Source: Pseudomonadota bacterium
Lineage (GTDB): Bacteria > Desulfobacterota > Syntrophia > Syntrophales > JADFWA01
NCBI GenBank assembly: GCA_015222855.1
Contig: JADFWA010000399.1
Location: 1-12,229 of the forward strand
Reading direction: 5' to 3'
DNA length: 12,229 bases
Shown: positions 5,343 to 12,229 of the stretch, piece after piece
How the letters are laid out: each line of letters begins with the position of its first letter
Position numbering within the stretch: position 1 is the stretch's first letter
Translations under genes and position numbers: made by a program
Notes under the pieces: generated by a model
The model's database searches: none
Seen by the model: only the letters and a program-made list of their open reading frames with translations
Told to the model about the DNA's origin: nothing

Positions 5343-6533
5343 ATGGCGTTAGACTTTACTTTTACAGAAGAACAGAAGATGCTTGAAGACAGTGTATACA
5401 GGTGGGCAATGGACTGGCTGGAACCCCAGATGGAACATCTGTACGAAGTGGATGAAATGCCCCCGGATCTCTTCAAGGAAACCGCAAAGCTCGGCATCAA
5501 CGGGATCGTCTTTGAAGAAAAATATGGCGGGACAGAGATGGGCTATGTAGAAACAACTCTTGCTTATGAAACCATTGCCCGAGTGAGCAATGCCCTTTCC
5601 ATGACCGTCGGCGCGAGCCAGACACTCTGCTTCGACAACTTCAGGAGAAATGCCACGGAAGAGCAGAAGATGGAAATATTGCCAAAGTCCGTAACCGGCG
5701 AATACATAGGCTGCCTTGGCATTACCGAACCCAACGCGGGTTCTGACGCCATGAGCCTGGCAACGAAAGCCGAAAAGAAGGGTGATAAATATATCATTAA
5801 TGGAAGCAAGATCTTCATCACCAACGGTCCTGTAGCAGATATTTTCACGTTCTATGCCAAGACAGATCCTGAAAAGGGGCCCCACGGGATATCCGCCTTC
5901 TGGTTCAATATGAAGGACGCGAAAGGCCTGACCGTTGAAAAGATCAAGAAATGGGGTCATCGAACATCCCCCACCGGATTGATGACCTTTGAGGACGTGG
6001 AGATTCCTGAAGATCAGCTTATTGGCGGTTTAAATAAGGGCGTGGCCGTATTGACAAGTGGTCTTTGTACTGAAAGAATTACTCTCTGCGGCTGTACTCT
6101 CGGCTCACAGAGAAGATGCCTCGAAGAAAGCCTGAAGTACGCCAAGGAAAGGGTCCAGTTTGGAAAACCGATCAGCTCCTTCCAGCTCATCCAGGGAAAG
6201 CTTGCCGATATGTACTGTGATTACAAGGCATCCAAATGGATGGCTTACAGCGCAGCCGCCTACTGTGACTCCTTAGAGAACAAGAGTGGCGGAAAGGGAA
6301 CAGACCTTGACCGGATGGCGGCCGCGGCCCTCCTGTACTGTGGTGAAAAAGGAACCAAAATCGGTCTTGATGCGATTCAGATTCACGGTGGCTATGGCTA
6401 CTGCACGGAATATGCGGTAACCAGGCACTTCCTGGATCAGAAACTCTGGGACATTGGCGCGGGTACCTCTGAAGTGAGAAGAATCATCATCGCAAGAGAG
6501 CTGATGAGAGACAATTTCGCGAGTGGCCTTTAA
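5343..6533 (+). CDS. Acyl-CoA dehydrogenase, isovaleryl/long-chain-type active site
   Basis: A 396-residue flavoprotein that oxidises an acyl-CoA to the 2,3-enoyl-CoA, normally passing electrons to an electron-transfer flavoprotein. The family length is standard. The signature GITEPNAGSD (126-135) and the C-terminal QIHGGYGY (346-353) are present, as are FAD/substrate-binding stretches KIFITNG and RVQFGKPISSFQ. At the position of the MCAD catalytic glutamate (IYEGT) this protein has IGAGT, with Ala373. As in isovaleryl-CoA dehydrogenase, the probable base is Glu244 in LCTERITL. The substrate is probably a branched or long acyl-CoA, but cyclic acyl-CoA substrates used by syntrophs cannot be excluded. 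GGGAGG lies 8 nt before ATG 5343. The gene stands alone: its own promoter, and a terminator 22 nt past the stop. No etfAB is adjacent. Confidence 0.93.
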   Translation: MALDFTFTEEQKMLEDSVYRWAMDWLEPQMEHLYEVDEMPPDLFKETAKLGINGIVFEEKYGGTEMGYVETTLAYETIARVSNALSMTVGASQTLCFDNFRRNATEEQKMEILPKSVTGEYIGCLGITEPNAGSDAMSLATKAEKKGDKYIINGSKIFITNGPVADIFTFYAKTDPEKGPHGISAFWFNMKDAKGLTVEKIKKWGHRTSPTGLMTFEDVEIPEDQLIGGLNKGVAVLTSGLCTERITLCGCTLGSQRRCLEESLKYAKERVQFGKPISSFQLIQGKLADMYCDYKASKWMAYSAAAYCDSLENKSGGKGTDLDRMAAAALLYCGEKGTKIGLDAIQIHGGYGYCTEYAVTRHFLDQKLWDIGAGTSEVRRIIIARELMRDNFASGL

Positions 6534-6554
6534 TAACCAATCTCTAAAATGTGT

Positions 6555-6589
6555 AAAAAAGCCATGGCCTTTACGACCATGGCTTTTTT
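6555..6589 (+). terminator. Rho-independent terminator after acyl-CoA dehydrogenase
   Basis: A perfect 7-bp stem, GCCATGG (6561-6567) and CCATGGC (6577-6583), surrounds a 9-nt loop and is followed by TTTTTT (6584-6589). It is preceded by AAAAAA (6555-6560), so it could work on both strands. It starts 22 nt after the acd stop. Confidence 0.92.
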
Positions 6590-6609
6590 ATTGCATTTCA
6601 CATACTGAT

Positions 6610-6638
6610 TTGACTTTCAGGAATAACTTATGTAAAAT
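6610..6638 (+). promoter_or_regulatory. Sigma-70-type promoter for the LysM protein and PP-loop gene
   Basis: TTGACT (6610-6615) and TAAAAT (6633-6638) are spaced by 17 bp, each one base off consensus. The start point would be near 6645, downstream of ATG 6641, which argues that this ATG is not used and supports ATG 6683. Confidence 0.72.
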
Positions 6639-6682
6639 ATTTGGTTAAAAGACTATTTCTCACTTTCAAGGAAAGGAATTCT

Positions 6683-7447
6683 ATGAGCCTCCGCAATTTA
6701 TCAGGCTGTTTTCCTGTCATACTGCTTCTGTTGATTCTTGCCGTTCCATCATACGCTTCAGGTGTAAAAGAGGACACGGCACACCTTTCATTTACAAAGA
6801 CGGCTGTTTCAAAAGAGAAGCTCCATTCGTACGTCGTGGAAAGAGGGGACATTGTATCAAATATCATCCGGGTACAACTGGGGGTAGCACATGGCGACAT
6901 TTACAGAATATTAAAGATCGTAAAACGACTCAATCCCAAAATAAAGAACATAAACAGAATACGTCCCGGACAGACATTGATACTCCCGGGGAGAAACATA
7001 CTGAAAACCGCTAGGAGAGGAGGCGTCTCCGCGGTCGGCAAAGGAACCGGCGGCACAGACGTCAAAACGGAGGCAACACCCTTCATGCCCGCGAAGAATC
7101 ATCTGCCCGTGATCGAACATACGATAAACCGCCTGGATGGATCAGTTACAACAACTGGAAATTACTACATCCCCATTCCTCCAGCCGGTCAGGTAACCAT
7201 CAATTGTTCCATGGTGCCGGTTGTGGAGCTGGATGACGGAAGCAGGATTTTACTCGACTTCTCCAGCCAGATACCCCGGGATCTCGAAAAAATGATTGAA
7301 ACAACCTGGAAAAATTACTCCATCGTCAGTAACAACAAGGGGATATTTTCCGTCCTTGAAAAGATAATAAACAAATCGAAAACGCATTCCCTTAAAAAAT
7401 TTGGCAAGTATGTGAAAGTAGGGGGAAATCCTCAGATCAAGATATAG
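6683..7447 (+). CDS. Secreted LysM-domain protein, N-terminal part ending at an in-frame TAG
   Basis: Residues 1-254 of what appears to be a 485-codon frame. A signal peptide (hydrophobic core about 11-21, likely cut after SYA25) is followed by one LysM domain (about 48-103: HSYVVERGDIVSNIIR ... LNPKIKNINRIRPGQTLILPG), which binds N-acetylglucosamine-containing glycans, usually peptidoglycan. A Gly/Thr-rich linker (about 112-135) and an unrecognised region (about 140-254) follow. The start ATG 6683 has AAGGAAAGG upstream and lies after the promoter at 6610-6638. The frame stops at TAG 7445-7447, but the next codons stay open to 8140 in the same frame. Either the product is a truncated protein or the stop is a mutation, error or read-through site. 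The regions beyond LysM match nothing I recognise. Confidence 0.8.
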   Translation: MSLRNLSGCFPVILLLLILAVPSYASGVKEDTAHLSFTKTAVSKEKLHSYVVERGDIVSNIIRVQLGVAHGDIYRILKIVKRLNPKIKNINRIRPGQTLILPGRNILKTARRGGVSAVGKGTGGTDVKTEATPFMPAKNHLPVIEHTINRLDGSVTTTGNYYIPIPPAGQVTINCSMVPVVELDDGSRILLDFSSQIPRDLEKMIETTWKNYSIVSNNKGIFSVLEKIINKSKTHSLKKFGKYVKVGGNPQIKI

Positions 7448-8140
7448 CTCGACTGGCTGGTATCAAAAAAAATAGCCATCGGCGGAAAACCATATCTGCA
7501 CGGGTTGAACCTTGTTAAAAACCGCTCACATCTGCTACCTCAATCGATAAAGAAATATGCTAAAAAAAACGATCTGACGGTCACAGAGATTATAGCAGAA
7601 TCAGGGATTGCGCATGCCGCAGACGAGGACTACCCTGCCCCGCGCTTTCCCGCAATAAATTCCACCTCGAACAGGGAACTTGCATATTCCTTACTTACAA
7701 TTTTAGGATATACACCTGCAAGAAACGTCGAGGTCAAGATATTTGACTCGGCCAGGGATGGTTTTGACCTGTCGGTAAACGCCGATCTGTTATTAAAGAC
7801 TGAAGAAAAGTGCGTCATTCTCAATTTCAAAAAAATGCCGCGGCAATTTATAGACATATTCAGGGAAAGGGGAACCAATATCATTTTCATATCCGAAGGT
7901 GAACGGAAAAAGGGGGTCGTTCGAAAAATCCTCTATACCATGAATATTCCATTCTCCTCCGGCGATTTCAAGTTTTCAATTCCCAAAAAGGCAGATAAGC
8001 CAAGAGTAATCATCTACCTTCCCGCTACGAAGATGACGAAAAACAAAAACTCTGAGTATCATCTTGTCGATTTTGAAATAGATCGTGAAATCCGGGGATT
8101 GCTTCACAGAAAGTGGGGGGTGAATTTAATTAAATATTGA
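7448..8140 (+). CDS. C-terminal continuation of the LysM protein, separated by a single TAG
   Basis: An open frame in the same phase as the preceding gene, read directly after TAG 7445-7447 (LDWLVSKKIAIGGKPYLHG ...) to TGA 8138-8140, 230 codons. A TTG at 7505 is the only start-like codon near its beginning, but it has no ribosome binding site, so independent translation is doubtful. The protein has mixed alpha/beta character, for example VNADLLLKTEEKCVILNFKK, TNIIFISEGERKKGVVRKILYTMNIPF and KPRVIIYLPA. I recognise no family. Its last four bases, TTGA, overlap the start of the PP-loop gene, a tight operon junction that suggests this reading frame is or recently was translated to its end. If the TAG is a true disruption, this is the tail of a pseudogene. 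Confidence 0.65.
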   Translation, partial: LDWLVSKKIAIGGKPYLHGLNLVKNRSHLLPQSIKKYAKKNDLTVTEIIAESGIAHAADEDYPAPRFPAINSTSNRELAYSLLTILGYTPARNVEVKIFDSARDGFDLSVNADLLLKTEEKCVILNFKKMPRQFIDIFRERGTNIIFISEGERKKGVVRKILYTMNIPFSSGDFKFSIPKKADKPRVIIYLPATKMTKNKNSEYHLVDFEIDREIRGLLHRKWGVNLIKY

Positions 8141-9114
8141 AGGTAAAAGCGATAGCGCTTTTTTCAGGGGGGCTGGACAGCATACTTGCTGTAAAGGTCA
8201 TACAGGAACAGGGAATTGACGTTCTGGGCGTGACTTTCGCGACCCCCTTTTTCGGCGCTCAAAAATCCATAGAAGCAGCAAAAAGAATCGGCCTTCCCCT
8301 GCTTACCATAGACATCACGGAAGAATATCTTGCCATGCTCAAGGCGCCAAGGTATGGATATGGACGCAACATGAATCCATGCATAGACTGCCATACCCTG
8401 ATGCTGAAAATAGCGGGCGGGAAAATGAAAGAGTTGGGGGCAGATTTCCTGTTTACGGGGGAAGTGATGGGACAGCGTCCCATGTCCCAAGGCAAACAAT
8501 CCCTTCATATTGTGGCAAAAAACTCGGGATACAATGGCTATGTCCTGCGACCGTTGAGTGGCCGTCTCCTCCCGGAAACGATACCGGAAACTGAAGGTAA
8601 GGTCGACCGGGAAAAACTCTTTGACATCCAGGGAAGGGGCCGAAAACAGCAGATGGAGATGACCATAAAGTACGGGATATCTGACTATTCAACCCCTGCC
8701 GGCGGATGTCTCCTCACCGACCGGATGTTTTCGAAAAGGCTGAAAGACCTGTTTGAACACGGGGAGGATTTCAAGGTCAGGGACATAGAGCTTCTGAAAA
8801 CCGGAAGGCACATCAGACTGGACGAGAAGACCAAGATAATTGTCGGGAGAAATAAAAGTGACAATGCGGCCATCCAAGGTCTTTCGGAGGATGGAGATAT
8901 CGTTATCACCATGACGCATTTCCCGGGGCCAACCGTTCTGGTACCTTACGGGTGTAACGACAAAACCCTTGATCACGCGGCCGCGATATGCGCCCTTTAC
9001 AGCAGCGCGCCGGACGGAGAAGAGGTCGAAGCCGGATGTAAAATCGGAACGACCGTCAAGTCAATCTCCACAACAGCGGCTAAAAGAGATGATGTGAAAA
9101 ACTTGATTATTTAA
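8137..9114 (+). CDS. PP-loop ATPase, MnmA/ThiI-like tRNA-thiolation family
   Basis: A 325-residue cytoplasmic protein. The N-terminal PP-loop SGGLDS (10-15) adenylates its substrate using ATP. NPCIDC (80-85) gives a CxxC pair (Cys82, Cys85), and Cys191 lies in STPAGGCLLTD, a layout like the catalytic cysteines of tRNA 2-thiouridine (MnmA) and 4-thiouridine (ThiI) enzymes. The C-terminal third, with KTGRHIRLDEKTKIIVGRNKSDN, resembles the NFACT-R/DUF814 RNA-binding domain. The most likely role is sulfur insertion into tRNA, but the target base is not determined. No THUMP domain is visible, unlike classical ThiI. The start is TTG 8137, overlapping the previous stop as TTGA; it keeps the PP-loop at the usual distance from the N-terminus, and the next Met (residue 67) would remove it. 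G-rich GGGGTGA lies about 13 nt upstream. Confidence 0.8.
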   Translation: MKVKAIALFSGGLDSILAVKVIQEQGIDVLGVTFATPFFGAQKSIEAAKRIGLPLLTIDITEEYLAMLKAPRYGYGRNMNPCIDCHTLMLKIAGGKMKELGADFLFTGEVMGQRPMSQGKQSLHIVAKNSGYNGYVLRPLSGRLLPETIPETEGKVDREKLFDIQGRGRKQQMEMTIKYGISDYSTPAGGCLLTDRMFSKRLKDLFEHGEDFKVRDIELLKTGRHIRLDEKTKIIVGRNKSDNAAIQGLSEDGDIVITMTHFPGPTVLVPYGCNDKTLDHAAAICALYSSAPDGEEVEAGCKIGTTVKSISTTAAKRDDVKNLII

Positions 9115-9122
9115 GACAACCC

Positions 9123-9178
9123 CTTTAGCCTTTAGCCTTCCCCCTTTAACCTTTAACCTTTAGCCCTTAGCCTTTAGC
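9123..9178. repeat. Degenerate heptamer tandem array, 8 units
   Basis: Eight contiguous 7-bp units in perfect phase: CTTTAGC (9123-9129, repeated at 9130, 9158 and 9172), CTTTAAC (9144, 9151), CTTCCCC (9137) and CCTTAGC (9165). It fills the gap between the convergent PP-loop gene (stop 9114) and DUF4301 gene (stop 9185), 8 and 6 nt from the two stops. The unit resembles that of the array at 183-259 (unit ends AAC or AGC). No intrinsic terminator is visible in the gap. Confidence 0.92.
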
Positions 9179-9184
9179 CTGTTT

Positions 9185-10720
9185 TTATAACGGCCTATGC
9201 TGTTCTCTCAAGAGATCATTTACCGTCTTAACCGGATTAAAGGTCTCGATCGGCACTTCCATAAAAACGGTGTTCCAGCGTGCCATAGAACCGTTCCACA
9301 GGCCGGGAAGCTCCAGCGCCTTCAGATCCCTGCCCTCCTGAGATTTTTGCGCAATCAAAGCAGCTTTCCTGTCGACAAACCTGTCCAGATCAAATTTATT
9401 CGATCTGTAGTCTCTGACACCGCATACCAGATCAACCGGATTAAAATGGGTGGCGGACGTCCAGACGGCCTTCTGCTGCTCTGAGTCCATGTTTAGCTGA
9501 GCGCTCTCTATAATCTGCAGTGACTGTGTCCCATCCTCTTCCTCCACCCAGAATGGCCCCCCGCCAGGCTCTCCCACATTTTTCACCATGCCGCATATCC
9601 GAAGCGGGCGGTTCAACCTGTTAACAATAAAATCCTTCCTCTCAATATCAGAAAAACCATTAAATCCCGGCGGAAAAACTATATTTAGTCCCTCTTCGCA
9701 AAAACCAGCTACGTCTAATAAGGTCTTTTCATCTATCCTTTCGGAAGACAGCAGGCGCAAATATTCAAATATCTCTTCCTGAAGCCTTACCAGATAACCT
9801 CCCAGGATCTTTTTATACCGGACGGTCGCCTCCTTTAATCTATCGGGAACAACGTTATCTATATTCTTTAAAAATATAATGTCTCCATCAATGGTGTTCA
9901 GATTTTCCAGAAGCGCCCCGTGTCCCCCCGGTCTGAAAACCAGATCCCCTCCGCCGTCTCGAAAGGGGCGGTTCTCCATATCAACAGCAATGGTATTGGT
10001 TGATGCAAGCTGGGTGGAAAGACGGAAATCAAATGTCACACCATAGCGATTCTCATAATAATCCCTCACACGTGAAAAACAATCCTCCACACCCGTTTTA
10101 TGCTCTTCAGAAACTGTACAGTGGATCCGGCAAACACTCTCGGCATCACGTACATACAGAACCGCTTCAACCAAATGTTCCTCAAGGGAGGTACGATTGC
10201 GATCCGGGTACACATGGAATTTAAGAAGCGCCTTGGGAAGATGGGCATAATTCAAACCGCTCCCTGTCAGAATATATTCCAATACCTTTGAAAACTCCCC
10301 GTTTCTCATCAATTCCCTGATATCATAACCTCCCTGTGAAACAGCATCTGTTAGATCATCGTAGAAGGCATATTTGTCAATATCTCCGGCAAAATCCGCC
10401 CCCATTTCAGGATCTGAGTTGAGACTTCTCATCTCATAGTATCTGTACCAATCTCTGAACATGCGGCTCGCGGCCCCCGAAGAAGGCACAAACTTCAGCA
10501 TCCTGCCCTTCCCTGCCGCCTCATCATGAACAGCTATTAACTCCTCCTTATCCTCTTCAGAAATAATGGTAATGCCGTCACCAACCGTACAGGGCCTGTT
10601 CAGCCTGACCATATGGGCGCCCCTCTTGAAGATTTCAAGCTGAGTCAGCACCTTCTCCTCAGTCAAACCCTCCGCCTCGATCCTTCTTATATCCTCGCCG
10701 GTAAAAATCGATCCCGTCAT
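9185..10720 (-). CDS. DUF4301 family protein (nucleotidyltransferase-like)
   Basis: A 511-residue soluble protein that fits the DUF4301 family in length and motifs. FVPSSGAASRMF (77-88) sits where sugar nucleotidyltransferases have the G-x-G-T-R loop, and RPGGHGALLENLN (263-275) followed by DIIFLKNIDNV (about 280-290) recalls the UTP/sugar pyrophosphorylase GGH and N-x-DN elements. A nucleotidyltransferase role is therefore an inference; I know of no established biochemical function. The C-terminal half includes NPVDLVCGVRDYRSNKFDL, also family-typical. The start ATG 10720 has AAAGGA upstream; the gene diverges from the aldolase gene with 103 nt between. It converges on the PP-loop gene across the heptamer array. 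Confidence 0.85.
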   Translation of the reverse strand: MTGSIFTGEDIRRIEAEGLTEEKVLTQLEIFKRGAHMVRLNRPCTVGDGITIISEEDKEELIAVHDEAAGKGRMLKFVPSSGAASRMFRDWYRYYEMRSLNSDPEMGADFAGDIDKYAFYDDLTDAVSQGGYDIRELMRNGEFSKVLEYILTGSGLNYAHLPKALLKFHVYPDRNRTSLEEHLVEAVLYVRDAESVCRIHCTVSEEHKTGVEDCFSRVRDYYENRYGVTFDFRLSTQLASTNTIAVDMENRPFRDGGGDLVFRPGGHGALLENLNTIDGDIIFLKNIDNVVPDRLKEATVRYKKILGGYLVRLQEEIFEYLRLLSSERIDEKTLLDVAGFCEEGLNIVFPPGFNGFSDIERKDFIVNRLNRPLRICGMVKNVGEPGGGPFWVEEEDGTQSLQIIESAQLNMDSEQQKAVWTSATHFNPVDLVCGVRDYRSNKFDLDRFVDRKAALIAQKSQEGRDLKALELPGLWNGSMARWNTVFMEVPIETFNPVKTVNDLLREQHRPL

Positions 10721-10753
10721 TCGAACATCCTTTCTGTAAGCATTTCTTTTCTT

Positions 10754-10782
10754 TTGACAAAAACCCGGTTTTACAGTTTAAT
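10754..10782 (+). promoter_or_regulatory. Near-consensus sigma-70-type promoter for the aldolase-family gene
   Basis: Consensus TTGACA (10754-10759) and TTTAAT (10777-10782) are separated by 17 bp. Transcription would start near 10789, about 35 nt before ATG 10824. I could not see a convincing divergent promoter for the DUF4301 gene in the same 103-nt gap. Confidence 0.78.
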
Positions 10783-10823
10783 GATTTCGGTTATTGAACA
10801 ACCAACAATAGGAATATACCACT

Positions 10824-11399
10824 ATGTTGAAATTTAGAACAGAAATTATTGGGAAAGAAATCCCTCAAGACCCAGGAATTGAAGAGCTGAAATACTGGTG
10901 CGGCGAATTTCACCGCCTAAATCTTGCCCCTCTTTATAAAGGCGGCTCCCTGGGAAACCTGAGCTTCAGACTGAAAAGCGGTGAAGATTCATTCATTATT
11001 ACAGGTTCAAGAATTGACCTGCAGGGTGAATTATCCAACGATTATTTCATGACGGTGCATTCATGCAACCTGAAGGAAGGTATTGTTTATGCCAGCGGCA
11101 CGAAAGAGCCCTCTTCGGAAAGCAGGCTGCACTTTGCAATCTATAACCGGAGAAAAGATGTCAACGCCGTTTTTCATGGCCACTCCAGGGATATCTTATC
11201 CTGCGTGAATAAACTGAAGGTGCCGGAGACAAGGCAGAAAGCATCCTATGGAAGCATGAAACTGGTTCAAAGTGTTCTGGAAATACTGGATGATGAATCT
11301 TTCCTGGTCATGAAAGGTCACGGCTTCATCTCCCTCGGCAAAACGATGAAAGAAGCGGGAGAGCTTGCCGTACAAATGCGTGAAAGATGTCTTTTGTAG
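10824..11399 (+). CDS. Class II aldolase/adducin family protein
   Basis: A 191-residue protein of the zinc-dependent class II aldolase/adducin fold, which includes fuculose- and rhamnulose-phosphate aldolases, ribulose-phosphate epimerases and methylthioribulose-phosphate dehydratase. Family features are visible: GSLGNLSFRL (41-50, phosphate-binding region), TGS (60-62), PSSES with the probable catalytic Glu99, HGH zinc ligands His118 and His120 in DVNAVFHGHS, and the third ligand His166 in VMKGHGFISLG. The domain is complete, but the exact substrate cannot be read from sequence. The start ATG 10824 has only a weak GGA 10 nt upstream. The stop is TAG at 11397-11399. It is transcribed away from DUF4301 and converges on tex with a 71-nt gap. 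A link to DUF4301 in sugar metabolism is possible but only by proximity. Confidence 0.85.
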   Translation: MLKFRTEIIGKEIPQDPGIEELKYWCGEFHRLNLAPLYKGGSLGNLSFRLKSGEDSFIITGSRIDLQGELSNDYFMTVHSCNLKEGIVYASGTKEPSSESRLHFAIYNRRKDVNAVFHGHSRDILSCVNKLKVPETRQKASYGSMKLVQSVLEILDDESFLVMKGHGFISLGKTMKEAGELAVQMRERCLL

Positions 11400-11470
11400 C
11401 AGTTCACTTTGAAAAATCGGATGCCGCAACGGCTGCAGAATTTTACACTGAGAGGAATTCCATACCTTCT

Positions 11471-12229
11471 TTACGATCTCGATGACTTCCAGTTTTTCAA
11501 GGCATCCGCGAATGGGCTTCCGGGTGATGCCTGTTTTTCATCCTTTTTCGGCTTTGGACGTTTGCCGTTCGGCTTTTTTACCTTTTCTGTTTTTTCACTT
11601 TGCTGTTCGCATGGTTCAAGTGGATCCTTCTTCATCGACAACGAGATACGTTTCCTTTCAACATCCACACTCATAACAGTAACCATCACCTTCCGGTTCA
11701 CCTCTACTACATCGTGTGGATTGCGGACAAACTTGTCAGCAAGTTCGCTGATGTGTACAAGACCGTCCTGGTGCACTCCAATGTCAACAAACGCTCCAAA
11801 TGCCGTGACGTTTGTTACTACACCCGGAAGTTTCATGCCCACCTCCAGATCGAAAATTTTATTGATGCCTTCCGTGAATGTAAAAAGTTCGAACTGTTCG
11901 CGCGGGTCCCTTCCGGGCTTCGCAAGTTCGTCTATAATATCTTTCAGCGTCGGCATTCCAATGGCATCGGTAATGTAATTCCCCAACTTAATTCTGCTCC
12001 GCATCTCAGGTTCGCTCATCAGATTGGCTATCGTACAATTGAGGTCTCTGGCCATCACTTCGACAACGGGGTATCTTTCGGGATGAACGGCAGAGGTATC
12101 AAGGGGATTTTTTGCTCCGCTAATCCTCAAGAAACCGGCCGCCTGCTCGAATGTTTTCGGACCCATACCGGGAACTTTCAGTAGTTCCGCCCGTGAAAGA
12201 AACGCTCCATTTTCATTGCGGTGCATAAC
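11471..12229 (-). CDS. tex: RNA-binding transcriptional accessory protein Tex, C-terminal part (partial)
   Basis: The frame runs off the window edge, so the 5' part and true start lie outside; the visible 252 codons are the C-terminus. From the left, HRNENGAFLSRAELLKVPGMGPKTFEQAAGFLRI is the helix-hairpin-helix DNA-binding motif typical of Tex, followed by the linker NPLDTSAVHPERYPVVEVMA and an S1 RNA-binding domain (about residues 128-199: VGMKLPGVVTNVTAFGAFVDIGVHQDGLVHIS). The tail is Lys/Pro-rich and probably disordered (KKPNGKRPKPKK). Tex binds nucleic acid and associates with the transcription machinery; its role is incompletely defined. The stop is TAA at 11473-11471. The reading frame shows no breaks. 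The 71-nt gap to the convergent aldolase stop holds only a 4-bp hairpin (GCCG-CAA-CGGC) and no clear terminator. Confidence 0.95.
   Translation of the reverse strand, partial: VMHRNENGAFLSRAELLKVPGMGPKTFEQAAGFLRISGAKNPLDTSAVHPERYPVVEVMARDLNCTIANLMSEPEMRSRIKLGNYITDAIGMPTLKDIIDELAKPGRDPREQFELFTFTEGINKIFDLEVGMKLPGVVTNVTAFGAFVDIGVHQDGLVHISELADKFVRNPHDVVEVNRKVMVTVMSVDVERKRISLSMKKDPLEPCEQQSEKTEKVKKPNGKRPKPKKDEKQASPGSPFADALKNWKSSRS

Noticed and set aside
6641..6682. ATG 6641 as start of the LysM gene
   Set aside because: It lies upstream of the likely transcription start (about 6645) and would put a basic extension before the signal peptide; ATG 6683 has a good ribosome binding site.
7445..7447. 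Pyrrolysine codon
   Set aside because: TAG is the ordinary stop for EF-G, the HD gene and the aldolase gene in this window, and the protein is not a methylamine methyltransferase. Kept only as a remote option.
11409..11978. Rightward 189-codon frame continuing in phase after the aldolase stop
   Set aside because: From 11471 it is antisense to the conserved S1/HhH-containing tex frame, and the composition (Ser/Phe/Thr-rich) is that of a shadow frame.
11600..12184. Second rightward frame of 194 codons at the right end
   Set aside because: Entirely antisense to tex; no family resemblance and no ribosome binding site.

Overview
The window looks like a bacterial chromosome segment, most plausibly from an anaerobic Desulfobacterota/'Deltaproteobacteria'-type organism (Syntrophales-like). 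This is inferred from the gene families (GerMN envelope protein, acyl-CoA dehydrogenase with an isovaleryl-CoA-dehydrogenase-type active site, a PP-loop tRNA-thiolation-like protein, an EF-G outside any str operon) and from the style of the intergenic DNA. No rRNA, tRNA, integrase, transposase or CRISPR array is visible, so the taxonomy is a guess.

Layout. Positions 1-4868 are a leftward block: a small charged helical protein and an HD-domain nucleotidase (1 nt apart, behind a good extended -10 promoter), a TPR lipoprotein, a membrane-anchored GerMN protein, and EF-G 8 nt after GerMN. From 4869 to 5342 is a 474-nt divergent intergenic region with two back-to-back promoters, a strong GC hairpin and a decayed tandem repeat. 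A rightward acyl-CoA dehydrogenase follows and ends at a clean intrinsic terminator. Next, from its own sigma-70-like promoter, comes a secreted LysM protein whose frame is cut by one in-frame TAG, overlapping by 4 nt a PP-loop ATPase (MnmA/ThiI-like). A leftward DUF4301 protein converges on that gene. A class II aldolase/adducin protein diverges from DUF4301 behind a near-consensus promoter, and the window ends in the 3' part of a leftward tex gene.

The most unusual structure is in the gaps rather than the genes. Several gaps are filled by short, degenerate but strictly phased tandem repeats: period 7 downstream of EF-G (183-259) and between the PP-loop and DUF4301 genes (9123-9178), period 9 on both sides of the TPR gene (2962-3015 and 3943-4005, sharing an exact 23-bp inverted match), and period 8 abutting the stop codon of the HD gene (4023-4054). 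Units diverge by substitution while almost always keeping phase. The nearest named precedent known to me is the heptanucleotide STRR repeats of cyanobacteria. Their origin here is unknown and is the main lead.

The genes are mostly housekeeping or envelope functions and do not form an obvious single pathway. Functional links beyond the short couplings are not supported by the sequence.
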